A stretch of DNA of 64,000 nucleotides from Megascapheus bottae (Eukaryota > Chordata > Mammalia > Rodentia > Geomyidae): NCBI GenBank assembly GCA_024803745.1, contig JANJXV010000013.1:2170001-2234000 (forward strand), written 5' to 3'. This document shows positions 1 through 11,400 of this stretch, in pieces. Position 1 is the stretch's first letter. Every line of letters begins with the position of its first letter. The notes below the pieces were generated by a model that saw only the letters and a program-made list of their open reading frames with translations, was not told the DNA's origin and did not search any database. The position numbers and the translations under genes are program-made.

Positions 1-724
1 GAGCTTTACGGTTGTAGCAGAGTTACAGGGGAACAATAAACAGTGAATTCCAGTTCTGTCTCATGACCCTACTATTTATGACTAGAAGAAACAGCCACCT
101 TGGGTGAGATGGGGAATTGAGGTCCATACCATTTACCAACCTAAAACACTTTAGTGGTCTTAAACATCAAAGTGCAGCATCATATGTGTGGCCCTCCTAG
201 AAATACATGGTGTCTTTCTTCCACATAATCCCTCTACTGGGACAGAACTGAATGCCCAAGATTCCACCCCACCCCCCATGATGAATATGTCTCATTTAGC
301 TTGGTGGTTTCACACTCAAACATAGCGATGGAAGGCTGTGGTGCCTGCCCCCAATGAATCCTCATCTTTTAATAATGATGTGGATGGCTGACAGTACCGC
401 TTCTTCCCTACCTCTGACTGTCTGGCTCATCAGGCATCTGCTATTGTTTAATATATGAACCAATGCAAGAAAAGCTCGCTTTACTTAAAAGACTGCTCTG
501 CCAACAGAATACACTCAATAAATGCAAGATGATATGCTTATTTTATTTCAGAAATTTGCAATTGTCATCTGCTTTTATTTCTGCTACTAGACTGCAAATA
601 AAACATAAGAAGGCAGGCATGTTGTTCTCATTGCTGTCCTTCTAGTTCTATCTCCAATTAGAATGTCTACGCCTCACTTGTTTTCATTCTTATGGAGATC
701 TCAATATGAAGAAATTTAAAGATA
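1..724. other. Unassigned sequence, no gene seen
   Basis: I recognise no repeat family, RNA gene or convincing open frame here. The only open frames are about 60 codons and have no coding character. Confidence 0.5.
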
Positions 725-880
725 GAAATAGCCAGATTTGAATTCTAACTCTGTCTATTACTTCAGAGGGCTTTCAGAGTAATTGCTAACTACTAGATCC
801 TGAGCTGTTTTATCACAAAATAAGAGACATTACTTACATAGTCCTTCTTAGGCTTATATAAGATTATGTTTGTTCCATGT
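725..880 (+). repeat. MIR-like ancient SINE remnant
   Basis: The order of blocks resembles MIR (a tRNA-derived SINE spread before the mammalian radiation): a 'gatttgaattctaactctg' head, then a decayed core and an ATTACTTACATAG-like segment. It is strongly diverged and no ends can be fixed. The 360 bases after it (to about 1241) hold nothing I recognise. Confidence 0.45.
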
Positions 881-1241
881 GGCAGGTGGTGTTGCTTTTG
901 TATATAGCCCTTCCCTGCAAATCAAAAAGAAAGCAATCTGGATGTTAGAAATGGGTACACATTAACAGGAAAAATTTAACATCAAGAGTTTTTTTTTCCC
1001 CAAAAAAACTTTAGCTACAAAAAGGTGAGTCAGATAAGCTTTCTTAAACTTTGCTGTGAAATACAAAAGAATATCATTGTGTGCCGTTGGCAGAGCCTTA
1101 TCCTGAATGTGAAACTTGAGAAAATCCAAATGTACTGCTAGCTTTTAAAAGTCAGTCTCAGAAGTCTGATTTTATTTTACTTTAGGCGTGATTCAATGTA
1201 AAACAATGTGTAGTCTTAAAAATAAGGAATTTAAGACACTG

Positions 1242-1590
1242 GGGCCTGGCATGTGGCACGTGACTATAATCCTAGGTATTCAGGAGATACAAATCAGAAG
1301 GACTGAAGTTTGAGAACAGGCCAAACAAAGAGGTAGCAAGATTTTATCCCAACTGCAATCCCGATACGGGGATAAATACCTGCAATCCTAGCTAAAGGGG
1401 GAAACATACTTAGGAGGGTCATGCTTTAAGTAAACTGGGCACTTGGCAAAATTACAAGACCCCGTTCAAAAATCAAATAAAACAACAAATGGGTAGGGTT
1501 AAAACTCAAGAGGTAGAATGTCTGCCTAGCAGCCTGATAGCCTAAATTCAAGCACCAACAGCTCCAAAAACAACATCAACAACAACAGAT
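1242..1590 (+). mobile_element. Old composite SINE: two B1-like units and an ID-like tail
   Basis: A first B1-like unit (gactataatcctaggtattc) is followed by a second one near 1380 (ctgcaatcctagctaa). An ID-like segment follows at about 1495-1556 (aagaggtagaatgtctgcct) with an A/C-rich tail of AACAACATC units. It is longer and more diverged than the B1-ID SINEs elsewhere in the window. It may be a trimeric family or a SINE inserted into another. Confidence 0.5.
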
Positions 1591-2323
1591 TGCAAATAAT
1601 ATTTCCCTTTGAACTTTGTGCTAGGAGAAAATACTTTTATGTTTTGATAAGACTCCTCCATCTCTCTCTATATATCTATTACTATCTCTATTTCTTCTTT
1701 CCTTTACATTTTTCTTTTTCATTAAGAATAAAATGGAATTCACTATAGAATCATTCAGATAAATAAAAACTATAGTAGTATTTGTCACCCAGGTCTTCTT
1801 TTTGACTTAAAATTAGAAATAGAGATAGAAACAGAGATTGCATATTTTGGTTCAGCTTCATAAGGTCTCAACATCAGACCTAACCATTTTTGACCAATGC
1901 AGAGTAAGCTGATACAAATACATCTGTCTGGGTTTATTTTGTTTTGTATGAAATTACTGTCACAACTCAAGCTAGACTCTACACAGGTAAAGGAAAGGAG
2001 CATAAGGCTCCTTGCACAGGAAATCAGGTTCTGCCTAGCAGCAGGTCAGAGTGAAATTGGCCCCATTGTTCAGAAAGGGTATTTTCCTTGTGCACTGGAA
2101 GTCCAAGAAACTTCTCTCCTAAAAGTCTGCTGTTTTTAGGAAGGGGTTAAAGAAATATAATCTCTCATATGTAGGTATTTGTTATGGCCTAAACGTATAA
2201 TAGTAATTGCCAGAGGTTCTGAATGGGAATGAAGGAGAAATGAGAGACAGGACTCATGCAGTGCAATCACAGTAGTGCAACACACTAAACCTCATTCATT
2301 TGTACAACAAATACATAACAACC
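1591..2323. other. Unassigned sequence with a short pyrimidine-rich patch
   Basis: A CT/AT-rich low-complexity patch lies at about 1655-1720. Otherwise I see no repeat family or gene. Two overlapping frames of 70-80 codons on opposite strands look like chance. Confidence 0.45.
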
Positions 2324-2335
2324 AAAAAGTTTTTA

Positions 2336-2521
2336 TCAGGAGGCGGAGATGTGAGGATCACAGTTCAAAGCCTGCCCGGGCACCAAAGTCCATGACACTC
2401 TCCAATTAATCACCAGAAAACCGGAAGTGGTGCTGTGGCTCAAGGGGTAGGACGATAGCCTTGAGCTGAAAAGATCAGGGACAATGCCCAGCCCCAGAGT
2501 TCAATCACACCACAGACAAAA
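2336..2521 (+). mobile_element. B1-ID composite SINE, 5' truncated
   Basis: It starts inside the B1 head (aggcggagatgtgaggatca) and continues through the ID-like tail (ggtgctgtggctcaaggggt) to an A-run. A 12-bp direct repeat, aaaaagttttta, flanks it at 2324-2335 and 2522-2533. That is a target-site duplication, so both ends are well fixed. Confidence 0.85.
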
Positions 2522-2657
2522 AAAAAGTTTTTAAAGAAGAATCAAGTTATAGTTATAAAACTACTGGATTTGTTAATTCACAGAATCATCTAACTGTCCC
2601 AAGTCCATCCAACAATGCATACACTCAATCAACACTGAGGGAAGTCAAATTCAGAAT

Positions 2658-2847
2658 TGGGAACTGGTGGCTCATGACTATATTCCTAGCTTCTCAGGAG
2701 GCTGAGGTCTGAGGATCAAGGTTCAAAGCCATCAGGTACAGTAATATCTGGAGCAGTGACTCAAGAAAAGAGCATCACCTTTGAATGAAAAAACCATGTG
2801 ACAGTACTCAAGCCCTGAGTTCAAGTCCTAATACCAGCACAAAAAAG
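2658..2847 (+). mobile_element. B1-ID composite SINE
   Basis: Near-complete copy: a B1 head with ctggtggctcatgactatat and tctcaggaggctgagg, a decayed ID-like tail, then an A-run. It lies about 120 bp downstream of another SINE of the same family and orientation. Confidence 0.8.
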
Positions 2848-2988
2848 TTACTTTTCTTGTGTAATTCATTTGTTCATTTTACTCCAAGGAGCTGTTTCTA
2901 AAACACCTAATGTTTTTCAAATCCTGGAGGCACAAATGTGCCTGAGATAATGTCGATAATTTTTGAGTCTCACAAGTGGATAGATCAC

Positions 2989-3022
<34 letters not shown>
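2989..3022. repeat. (TAA)n microsatellite
   Basis: About eleven uninterrupted ATA/TAA units. The flanking 2848-2988 and 3023-3345 are unassigned. Confidence 0.9.
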
Positions 3023-3023
<1 letters not shown>

Positions 3024-3345
3024 GCAATAATGAAACGACACACCCTTAGAGAAACCCAGTATGAGATCAGGAAGGTAGATTTCGCCTAGGTGGTTATCAA
3101 AGATGTCAGAGAGAAACTAAAAAAAGAAATTTTACCTAACTTAGCAAATATTTGGCATTGACAGACTCTAATGGGTAAAAAAGTGCAGTAAAATATTTGG
3201 TTATTTTAACAAAGGAATCGAAAAAAATCTCTAATAAAGAATTAAGACATCATTAGTGTTCTGAGAGCTAGAGGATGAATACGACCAGCCATGAAAGTGG
3301 AGGACAAAAAAAGGTCATTCCAGGTAAATAGAACAGGCTGCAGAG

Positions 3346-3391
3346 CCGGTTACAGAAAAAAAAATCGCCCGGTTACAGAAAAAAAAATCGC
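3346..3391. repeat. Perfect 23-bp tandem duplication
   Basis: Two identical adjacent units, each ccggttacag, nine A, then tcgc. It is non-microsatellite sequence, so this is a recent local duplication, possibly by replication slippage around the A-run. Confidence 0.9.
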
Positions 3392-4011
3392 CATAAAATC
3401 ATGGGATGGGCAAGGCAGAAAGAGGCTGCATCTGGTATAAGGACAAAATAAGCAGTTTACATTTTGCATTGTTACGGAAGTAAATGAAAGGTTCTACCCA
3501 AGACACTGACTTAATTGTGGCTTATGTCAGAGAGATACATCCCTGTGATGATTGATCACAGCACTCGTGCAAAAAGAGAAGAAAATGTTATTGGAGAGGA
3601 ATATGAGGGCTGGCATATTCTACTTTTCCGCAAGGACAAAGGACACCAGCAAACATCTTAAAGGGAGTGGGGGTACCTGATAAGATTTTATTTTCAGAGC
3701 CAAGATTTTAACTGATTTGTAAACAAGGATTCAAAGGCTTCAGTAAAAAGAAAATGTACCAACAGGATCTTGGTGTCATGTGTTTTATTTCTATCTTGCT
3801 TCCTCCAAGAAGGAGGGAGAGCTAACTCATTAATTAGGGTAACTCCTTTTCTCAAATAAGACTTGGGTAATGGATTATGCATTCAATGAATTGAAATAGA
3901 CTGGCATACTAATGCTATTGCCTTATTGAATCTAACACTTACATCTTAATGCTGTAAGAGTAATAAATAATATATGCCCAGATTTCTTCCCAGGATTCTG
4001 AGAATGACTTT
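3392..4011. other. Unassigned sequence
   Basis: No repeat family or gene recognised. Minus-strand open frames here are short and unsupported. Confidence 0.45.
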
Positions 4012-4190
4012 TCCTCCCTCCCTCCCTCCTTCCCTCCCTCCCTCCCTCCCTTCTTACCTTCCTTCCTTCCTTCCTCTTCTTTCTTTTTCCTTTCTTTCTT
4101 TTTCTCTCTCATTTCTTTGCTTGTGTTTTTCTCTCCCTCCCTCCCTTTCTCCCCACCCACCTCCATCTCCTCTTTTTCTTTCTTGTGTGT
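4012..4190. repeat. Polypyrimidine (CCCT/CCTT)n tract
   Basis: Almost pure C/T on the plus strand, with CCCT, CCTT and CTTT units and only a few interruptions. Open frames rich in Pro/Ser/Leu (plus) or Glu/Lys/Arg (minus) are products of this composition. A mirror-repeat homopurine-homopyrimidine tract like this can form triplex DNA. Confidence 0.9.
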
Positions 4191-4199
4191 GCCGTTCCT

Positions 4200-4390
4200 T
4201 ATACTTGAACAGTACCTGAGTTTTTGTGCTCAAGGATAACACACTACCACTTGAGCCACAGCTCTGCTTCTGGCTTTTTTTCTTGGAGGTTAACTGAAGA
4301 TAACAGAATCATAGGCTTTCCTGTCCAGGCTAGCTTTGAACCTTGTTCCTCAGTTCTCAGTTTTGTGAGTAGCTACAATAGCACCTAGTC
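4200..4390 (-). mobile_element. B1-ID composite SINE, diverged
   Basis: Reverse orientation: the ID-like tail appears first (acactaccacttgagccaca), then the B1 head reversed (gctagctttgaaccttgttc). It abuts the polypyrimidine tract. Confidence 0.7.
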
Positions 4391-5018
4391 TGATATATTT
4401 TCTTGTATTAGGTATATTTAGGTTTCTTTGTGGTAAGTTTATATATGCTTTTGGAATTCTGTAAAGGTTTTGGAGAATATACATTAGAACACATTAGAAT
4501 TAGAATCTTAGATTTCTAGAGAGATAAGTTCCAGTGCAATAAGTGCGTAAACATGTACAGAAACAAAACAATTGATGGGAAAAACCAAGATTAAAATTGA
4601 GCAGAATTAAAAGTAGAGGAGGGATAGGTGATGTTCCATATATATTTGAGTTTGGTGTCAAAAAAATGGAGGAAGGACTAATTGGAAGATCTTAATTTGT
4701 TTTTATAACCTGAAAGTTAACAAAATAAGCCAGGCTGGTATAATGAGTTCTACTAGTTCTTCTCAAAGCACAGTAATGAATCAATTCATACTAAAAGTCT
4801 ACAGACTTATTTATTTACCTTCATTAACAATTTATTATCTTATTATTATTATTTAACACTGTTGTCATCAAATCATCTTCATTATAAAGGAGGCTGGATT
4901 GTCATCACCTGTAATACCTTCAAGTTTAGTCCCCACACAGGACATTTCTATATCTTATATAAAGCAAGTGACTGTCAGCTCTACTTTGGACATGGCTTGT
5001 TACTCCCAAATAAATTTT
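4391..5018. other. Unassigned AT-rich sequence
   Basis: No gene. A short ATT-rich patch lies near 4830-4855. Confidence 0.45.
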
Positions 5019-5196
5019 AAAAATTCATTTAAAATTGGATAGGGAAGTGGGGAAAACAAGATGGGGGGGTAAGGGGCAGGTAATGGGGACCAAGACATGT
5101 GAAAGGGTATCAATGTATGTGAATTAATGCACCTTCTATCTGGCAAATATCATGTAACCCTTTTATTAATTACAATAAAAATATAAAAAAATTCAT
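5019..5196 (+). mobile_element. LINE-1 3' end, very short 5'-truncated copy
   Basis: About 160 bp of L1 3' UTR: the G-rich polypurine tract (gaagtggggaaaacaagatg), the segment aaagggtatcaatgtatgtg and the end ttaattacaataaaaatata. TSD aaaaattcat lies at 5019-5028 and 5187-5196. It matches the 3' UTR of the long L1 at 44.4-52.3 kb. Confidence 0.88.
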
Positions 5197-5854
5197 AAGT
5201 GGGATACCACAAATGGGATAGGAATAGAAATCATAATGTATGCTTACATTAAATGATGATTCTGTTAGTAACAGAATTGAAAGCATGCCTTAAATGTTAT
5301 ATAGATAGATATAAAAAGATTGATTCTAAAACTTCTAGAGAATGTGTGCTGAGTATGATTCCAGAGACACTAAGACGGAGGGTTTATACCAGATTTGAAA
5401 CACTTCAAACTCAGCTTTGGAGGGTCTTCATTTTTCCAATTTGTGTGCTTCATTTATCACTGTATCAGTGCTGGTACTAGAGCTATCATTCAACAATTTG
5501 GAATTCGCTTTGCAATTTTTTTGACATAACACAATATTGTAATCAGACATATTCAAATTTGGTATTTCAAAAAGTCATTGTCTTCTCATAGAATAAATGG
5601 AATTTGATACTGTCTTGAATACCATGACAGACGCTTTCACAGCAGATGGTAAGATGATTAGACTAAACGCTGAAATCTTAAATACTGGGATATGAACATC
5701 TTTCCAAAAGCAAAGGACAGTGATATACCCTTTAGAAAGCCTCTTTTTCAAGAAGTTGTTCATTTAAAACTCAAATTTTCCACAGCTCTGAGAAAACTTA
5801 CATGTGCCTTGTGAAAAGAAAGGCATTAAGTTGTAGAAGGAAGTGTGAATCAAT
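5197..5854. other. Unassigned sequence
   Basis: No repeat family or gene recognised. Confidence 0.45.
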
Positions 5855-6010
5855 GTCAGATTGACCTCTCTTGAATCTAGATTTGCTGTTTGCCAGTTAC
5901 TGGTAATTTAATTCAAGTTCCTTGTCTGTAAATTGTGTTAAATGGCACGTGTCTCTTGGGACTTGGAAGATAATCTGAATAATTAGTACCTACAAAATAC
6001 CTCACAGATA
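5855..6010 (+). repeat. MIR-like ancient SINE remnant
   Basis: It keeps MIR-like order: a gccagttactggtaatttaa segment, then ttccttgtctgtaaattgtg (MIR core plus 'cctcatctgtaaaatg'-like block), then ataatctgaataattagtac. It is heavily diverged. Confidence 0.5.
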
Positions 6011-6117
6011 TCCACTTCCTACACCTTTCTTTACTAACAAAGAGTAATGTGGATCTAACATGTATAAATGAAGGGAAAATCATATGCTGGCTTTCAGGTT
6101 TTTCTTTCTTTGTTTTT

Positions 6118-6345
6118 TCAGTTGTGGGGCTTGAACTCTGGGCCTGAACTCTGTTTCTGAGCTCTTCAGCTTAAGGGTAGCACTCTACCACTTTGAGCTG
6201 GAGTACCACTTCCAGTTTTCTAGTGGTTAATTGGAGATAAGTGTCTCATAGATTTTCCTGAAGGGGCTGGGTTTGAACCATGATTTCCAGAACTCAGCCT
6301 CCTGTAATCCTATTAGGATTACAGGCATGAGCCACTGGTACCCAG
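6118..6345 (-). mobile_element. B1-ID composite SINE
   Basis: Reverse-orientation copy: ID-like tail (gggcttgaactctgggcctg), a spacer (gtggttaattggagataagt), then a reversed B1 head ending at attacaggcatgagccactg. It is nearly full length. Confidence 0.82.
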
Positions 6346-7034
6346 AATATGTGTTCTCTGCACACATTATTTTGATGGCTTTTTTATGCTAGATAGAAGT
6401 AATATAAAACAATTAAAAATCAGAAAACAACTAATGGTTGAATAAAAACATAGATACAGATATACATATCTTACATATAAGGAGGCATGCAGAAACAAAT
6501 TCACTCCATTTGAATTACATATTTTAACATATTTATACAATAATAGGTTTTTGCTGTCATTAGATGTGACAAAAGGTTATCCCCTATAAATAAATCTTAA
6601 CATTGACACAAAATTAATTATTTTGACCAATGTAACAAACTGCAAAATCAGACTTAAGAACTATGGTCTGTTGATTCATTGTCAAGTTTCAAAAGAACGG
6701 ATTTCGGAGTTGTTCTCTGTAAGGTCTGCTCTCCATGAATGGCTTCTCTCAATTTTTGTTTTATTTTGCGGTGGACATTGTTCTTTCTGCTGTTTGCATG
6801 TATGTGCATCAACTATCAGCAGTAACCAGAGTTTTAACTGGGTGAATTACTTCCCTATGTTCTTGTACACTCTATTTGTTCACTAGTAGTTACCACTACT
6901 AGATCCTAGAGTGGTAGAAAAATTTTTAAAAAGAACCGATATATTTAATCCTGGGACTTAAATGGTTGGTTTAGGGAACACAGTCCACACTGAGCAGTCA
7001 AAGAAAAGGAAAAACAATTTTCACTTATTTCTTT
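6346..7034. other. Unassigned sequence
   Basis: No gene or repeat recognised. An 87-codon plus-strand frame at 6623-6886 has no recognisable domain and I do not call it coding. Confidence 0.4.
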
Positions 7035-7049
7035 GAAAACAGTCTTCCT

Positions 7050-7236
7050 GACCAGGAGCATGGCCTAGTGGTAGAATGCCTGCCTAGCATGCATGAAGCC
7101 CTAGATTCGAGTCCTTGGTACCACATACACAGAAAAGGCCAGAAGTGGTGCTGTGGCTCAAGTGGTAGAGCACTAGTCTTGAGAAAGCCCAAGGACAGTG
7201 CTCAGACCCTGAGTTCAGCCCCAGGACTAGCAAAAA

Positions 7237-7275
<39 letters not shown>

Positions 7276-7284
7276 AGAGAAAAA
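7050..7284 (+). mobile_element. Dimeric ID-like (IDL) SINE
   Basis: Left unit: tggcctagtggtagaatgcc, a pol III A-box-like start. Right unit: gtggctcaagtggtagagca. The tail expanded into (AAAT)n at about 7231-7276. TSD gaaaa(c/t)agtcttcct lies at 7035-7049 and 7285-7299, with one mismatch. Confidence 0.88.
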
Positions 7285-7312
7285 GAAAATAGTCTTCCTT
7301 AAGAAGGAAGTG

Positions 7313-7455
7313 CATTGGTGGCTCACACCTATAATCCTAGCTACTCAGGAGGCTGAGATCTGAGGATCACAGTTCAAAGCCAGCTCAGGCTTACCTCCAA
7401 TTAACCAGCCTGAAGCGGAGCTATGGTTCAAGCCTCAGGACTAGCACAAGAGAAG
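7313..7455 (+). mobile_element. B1-ID composite SINE, internally shortened
   Basis: Clear B1 head (ggtggctcacacctataatc) but a shortened ID-like tail. It sits just downstream of the IDL SINE. Confidence 0.78.
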
Positions 7456-8257
7456 TGAGGGGAAAATTTGACATTGTAACTATGTATGTAATAGGTAAAG
7501 GAATAGTGACAAATTTATTAGGCCAATTTTAAAAACAAAATTAATATTTCATATAGGACTTTCAACACAAGCCTCAATGCTTACCGTTGTTTGTTTCAGT
7601 GGTTGTATAATACAGAAAGGACTGAACAAAAAATGGAAAAACACAATGTCTTAGTTTTAATATTTATTACTGGTAAATATTATTTGATATAATTAGAGTT
7701 TCACTGGAAATTTAAAGCATAATACTAAGAGAGCTCACAGAACTATGACCCGGTTTCTCTTGATGGTGAGTAGTTCTGTATTGTCATATCACATGTGGAG
7801 ATTTGTATAACTGCCTTAACAAACATTCCAAAGCACTCCATCACCAAAAACTGACATTTCCTTCTTGGGTGATCTTTTTTTTTTTACTGTTGTGCCATAA
7901 ATTCTTCAGCTATCTCAATTACCAGCCAAAGGAAGCAGAATGTACAGGTATTTCCTCCAGAGAGTTTGGGGCAGGATCCCCATTCTTTCACCACCAAAAC
8001 ACAGTACTCAACACACTTATAGGTCTCCGGATTCATGTTCCTGGAGCTAGTGACTTCTCTGGTATGGCTAATTTCACTTTTATTAATTCTATTTTTGCTT
8101 TAGAGAAAAAGAGAATAATTTTAAATGTTCCTGACTACATAATTGTTTGAATATGCACTGCATTATGAAGCCCTAGGGATAGAGGAAATGCCACAGAGAA
8201 AAAGACACGTTAATTCATTCATCACTAAATCATGCACATGCTAAGAAATAGAAAGGA
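7456..8257. other. Unassigned sequence
   Basis: No repeat recognised. A 115-codon plus-strand frame at 7803-8150 is the only notable one. It has no domain I know and no promoter or splice context that I can defend. Confidence 0.4.
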
Positions 8258-8420
8258 TAAGAGTTTTGGTACCAAACTAATCTGGGTTCTAATTGTGCTC
8301 CTCTAATTAGTAGCTTGTGGATTATTTCACATCACTATGCAAAATAGATTACCTTGTTGTTTGCCTTTTCCTGACATGCATAATCTAGTATATAGCAAAT
8401 TCATAGTAAATGTTGAACAA
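8258..8420 (+). repeat. MIR remnant
   Basis: The block order fits MIR: agagttttggtaccaaacta, then aatctgggttctaattgtgc, then atagcaaattcatagtaaat and gttgaac at the 3' end. It is degraded but keeps head, core and tail. Confidence 0.65.
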
Positions 8421-9629
8421 AAGCATGAATATTGGAAATGGTATTCTGGGTAGGGTAAAGAGTCAGTTTGAGTTTAAGTTGGATTACACAGCAATTAATC
8501 TGAAAGACCTTACTACAAAAAGTCTAATAGGCTAACTAGAAAGTATCAGGATGTACTTCATCCCATACAGCCACTGAACGATTTCAAAGTCAGTAGAAAT
8601 ATCAAATTACATTTTGAGCCTGTTTTCATAGTAGCTCAAGATTTAGTAGCAAAACAAAATAACATAACAATGTAATAATCCCGAAATGAGAAGATGGAGT
8701 CTGAACAAAGGCAATAAATTAGAAAAGGAAACGAAGGGACAGCTTTGAAATGTCTGCCACAGAATTAAGTGTGATGGAATTAGATGACGGATAGAATTTG
8801 TAATAAGGAAGGAAGAGGAGCCATATTTGAATCTGACAATTAGAATACTCGTGATAAATACATTGAACCTAGACTGCCTACCTCTCCCTTAGAAAGGAGA
8901 GTTTTGAACTAAAAGGCTGCCTTTGCTTCTAATCCTTCTCACTTTCTGGTGTTCCTTTCAGATACAATCTGGAATTTGAAACTCTTTCCCAAGTAGAGAA
9001 AAGAAATGTATTCTCAACGGAAAATGAAGAAAGGCAATAAAGGCCAGTTGTGGATAAACAGGTTATTGACGCGAATCCCTGGCAACCCTGATCCAGCCAT
9101 CTATCTTTCAATTCCTTTTTCCTCCATCTATCTCTCTAACCCATATTTCTAGACTAGCTACCTCAGGTCAGGCACTGTTCTGCTTTCTAAATATTCCCTA
9201 ATGCCATGCACTTTACTGCTCTCTGAGAGTCAAATGACGGCAATGTCACCTGTACAAAGTACAGAATGACCATAATTTTTTTTATTACACTGATTGGTTC
9301 TGTTTCTTTGTGGGGACAGCAGTAAATTACTCCTTTAAATTTAGCTTTGAGACACTATAATTTCTGCTCTAAGTGGAAAAATTGAACTTCTTTCAAAGAT
9401 AGCAAAATGATGGTAGTGGTTCTGGTGTAACATACAATGACAAGCTAAAACACAACGCGCCATTACATTGCGCATATATGGGAGTTATATATCTATGCTA
9501 AGAAGAGCACACATACTTTCTGAACATTGTGCTTAAATACACTTTGTGAGACTATTCTTTCTCTCCAAGAAGCAGAGGTGGTGTGCATGTTATGTCTAGT
9601 TAATAGAGTTGGTGCCTATGTGTAAAACG
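8421..9629. other. Unassigned sequence, 1.2 kb
   Basis: No gene and no young repeat. A short block near 9165-9185 (caggtcaggcactgttctgc) faintly recalls LINE-2, but it is too short to call. Confidence 0.4.
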
Positions 9630-9855
9630 ATAGGATGTAGTAATGAGGCTAAGATCTGAAGCTTCTGGCTCAAAGCCAGCAGCAGCAGGAAAGCCCATTC
9701 AACTCCTATCCCTACTTCACCACCAAAAAAAGCTGCAAGTGGAACTGTGGCTCAAGTAGTACAGTGCTAACTTTGAGGGAAAATAAAAACTCAGGAGCAA
9801 CACCAAGGTCCTGAGTTCAAGCCCAAGGACCAGCACCAGAAAGAGAAAAAAAGAT
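9630..9855 (+). mobile_element. B1-ID composite SINE, diverged
   Basis: Decayed B1 head (gaggctaagatctgaagctt), then the ID-like tail (gtggctcaagtagtacagtg) and gagttcaagcccaaggacca before a purine tail. The 300 bp after it are unassigned. Confidence 0.72.
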
Positions 9856-10165
9856 GATTGTAGCACATGGTTTAGAATACTGTTAGAAGTTTTATATTTT
9901 GTCAGGTATTCTCCCAATTTACCAGACTCCCTCACGTCTTATGGCCCCACTCTCACATGGGGACCTAATCACATTTCTCATCCCTCAGTAACCTTCCATC
10001 AATCAGGCTCCTCTTCCTCTGTAGTCTAGGCCCTATCATTATAGACCTAGCCAATATTAGCTCCAGCAGTAAGCACACTGACTACATAAGGCATGTGTTT
10101 AATAGAGGTCCCTGAAGTAAGTGGACACAAATAGAGTCATACAGATTAACTAGATATAGATAACG

Positions 10166-10176
10166 GATAGATAGAT

Positions 10177-10216
<40 letters not shown>
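10166..10216. repeat. (GATA)n microsatellite
   Basis: About twelve GATA units with one early interruption (gatgatag). Confidence 0.92.
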
Positions 10217-10219
<3 letters not shown>

Positions 10220-10384
10220 TAAATAGAGCTGACTTGCTTGGTATATTAACAGTTAATAGTTTCCTATGTTAAGTTTTACTGGGTATGGATTTCTGTACAA
10301 TATGAACCAGTATGATACTTTTAACTGAAAAGAAAAAAAACTTTCAAAAGCAATTTGAATGTTTTTTATTTAAGGGTGATTTTG

Positions 10385-10548
10385 TTCTGACACATGATGA
10401 GGTGTAGGGGGATATTTGACAAATCTTGGGTAATGCTAGGATGGCAGCTGCTGCTAAACACTGTACAGCCCAAAGAAAGTAAAGAATTACTTGACCCCAA
10501 ACACAAACAAGATTGAGAATATTGAGAAACCTTATCTCGTTTGATTTC
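10385..10548 (-). mobile_element. MER20-like DNA transposon remnant (hAT-Charlie)
   Basis: Blocks resemble MER20 in reverse: gctgctgctaaacactgtac, then acagcccaaag, then aaagaattacttgacccc and a terminal ttgagaaacc. The call rests on memory of the consensus. The copy is old and diverged. Confidence 0.55.
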
Positions 10549-11180
10549 TCTGCCTCAGTCAGAGATGGATTGTCCTTAGGTTCTGCCTGTGATGTAACTC
10601 CAGTAAGGCCTTTGGGCAGTCACTGGCCTTATATTTCATAGCAGGAGCTGCGTGATGGACTAGACTGACAGAACTTTATTTTCACAAAAGAGTTGTAGTG
10701 TTCTCCAAGATACTGATACAGAGAACTGTCTAGGCCTACAAGCTGGGACAGAGGGATTCTACTTAAAATGGTTTGGCTTAGAATCTTCAAATTTATAATG
10801 AGTCCATAAGAGATATGGCAATCTTTCAAAGCTGTCCTTTGCATTCTGAATTTTGATTTTGCCCAAGCTAGTGAGTGGTGTTATTATAATCTGGATGGCT
10901 AGCAACAAACTGCATTATCAATGCAGGCATAAGCTGCTTAGGCTGTCAGCACAGAAGACAACTCATGCTGACACAAGGGTCTTTTTGATTGAAATATTCA
11001 GTATGTTGCACAAAATATTCACCAATTTATTCTAAACACTGTGAAAGATTTGTGTCCAACTTTAGCCTAATACATATGTGTTAGTATGTTTAAAGTAGAT
11101 GAGGCTAAGCTATAGTCAGTCCTCAGTAGGTTAGGTAGATTAAATGTGTTTTCACTGTGGGATATTTCACACTTGTGATG
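10549..11180. other. Unassigned sequence
   Basis: No gene or repeat recognised. Short frames on both strands near 10.63-11.03 kb show nothing recognisable. Confidence 0.4.
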
Positions 11181-11190
11181 GAATTCTACA

Positions 11191-11390
11191 TTTTTTTTGC
11201 CAGTCCTGGGCTTGAACTCAGAGCCTGAGCATTGTCCTTGGACTTTCTCAAGGCTAGAGCTCTACCACTTGAGCCTCAGCACCACTTCTGGCTTTATTTT
11301 TTTTCTATGTATGTGGTACCGAGGAATCAAACCCGGGTCCTCGTGCATGCTAGGCAAGCACTTTAACCACTAGGCCAAACTCCCGGCCCC
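11191..11390 (-). mobile_element. Dimeric ID-like (IDL) SINE
   Basis: Full-length reverse copy: T-run, gccagtcctgggcttgaact, the right unit, then the left unit ending aggccaaactcccggcccc. TSD gaattcta(c/t)a plus T-run lies at 11181-11190 and 11391-11400. It is one of the least diverged copies. Confidence 0.93.
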
Positions 11391-11400
11391 GAATTCTATA

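Noticed and set aside
3939..4242. Open frames rich in Glu/Lys/Arg or Pro/Ser/Leu
   Set aside because: Composition artefact of the polypyrimidine tract; frames open on both strands without domains.
7084..7326. Membrane-protein-like minus-strand frame with repeated FIYL
   Set aside because: It is the reverse translation of an (AAAT)n SINE tail.
10166..10216. CRISPR-like or other regular array
   Set aside because: All short-period arrays here are simple microsatellites without unique spacers, and the DNA is mammalian.
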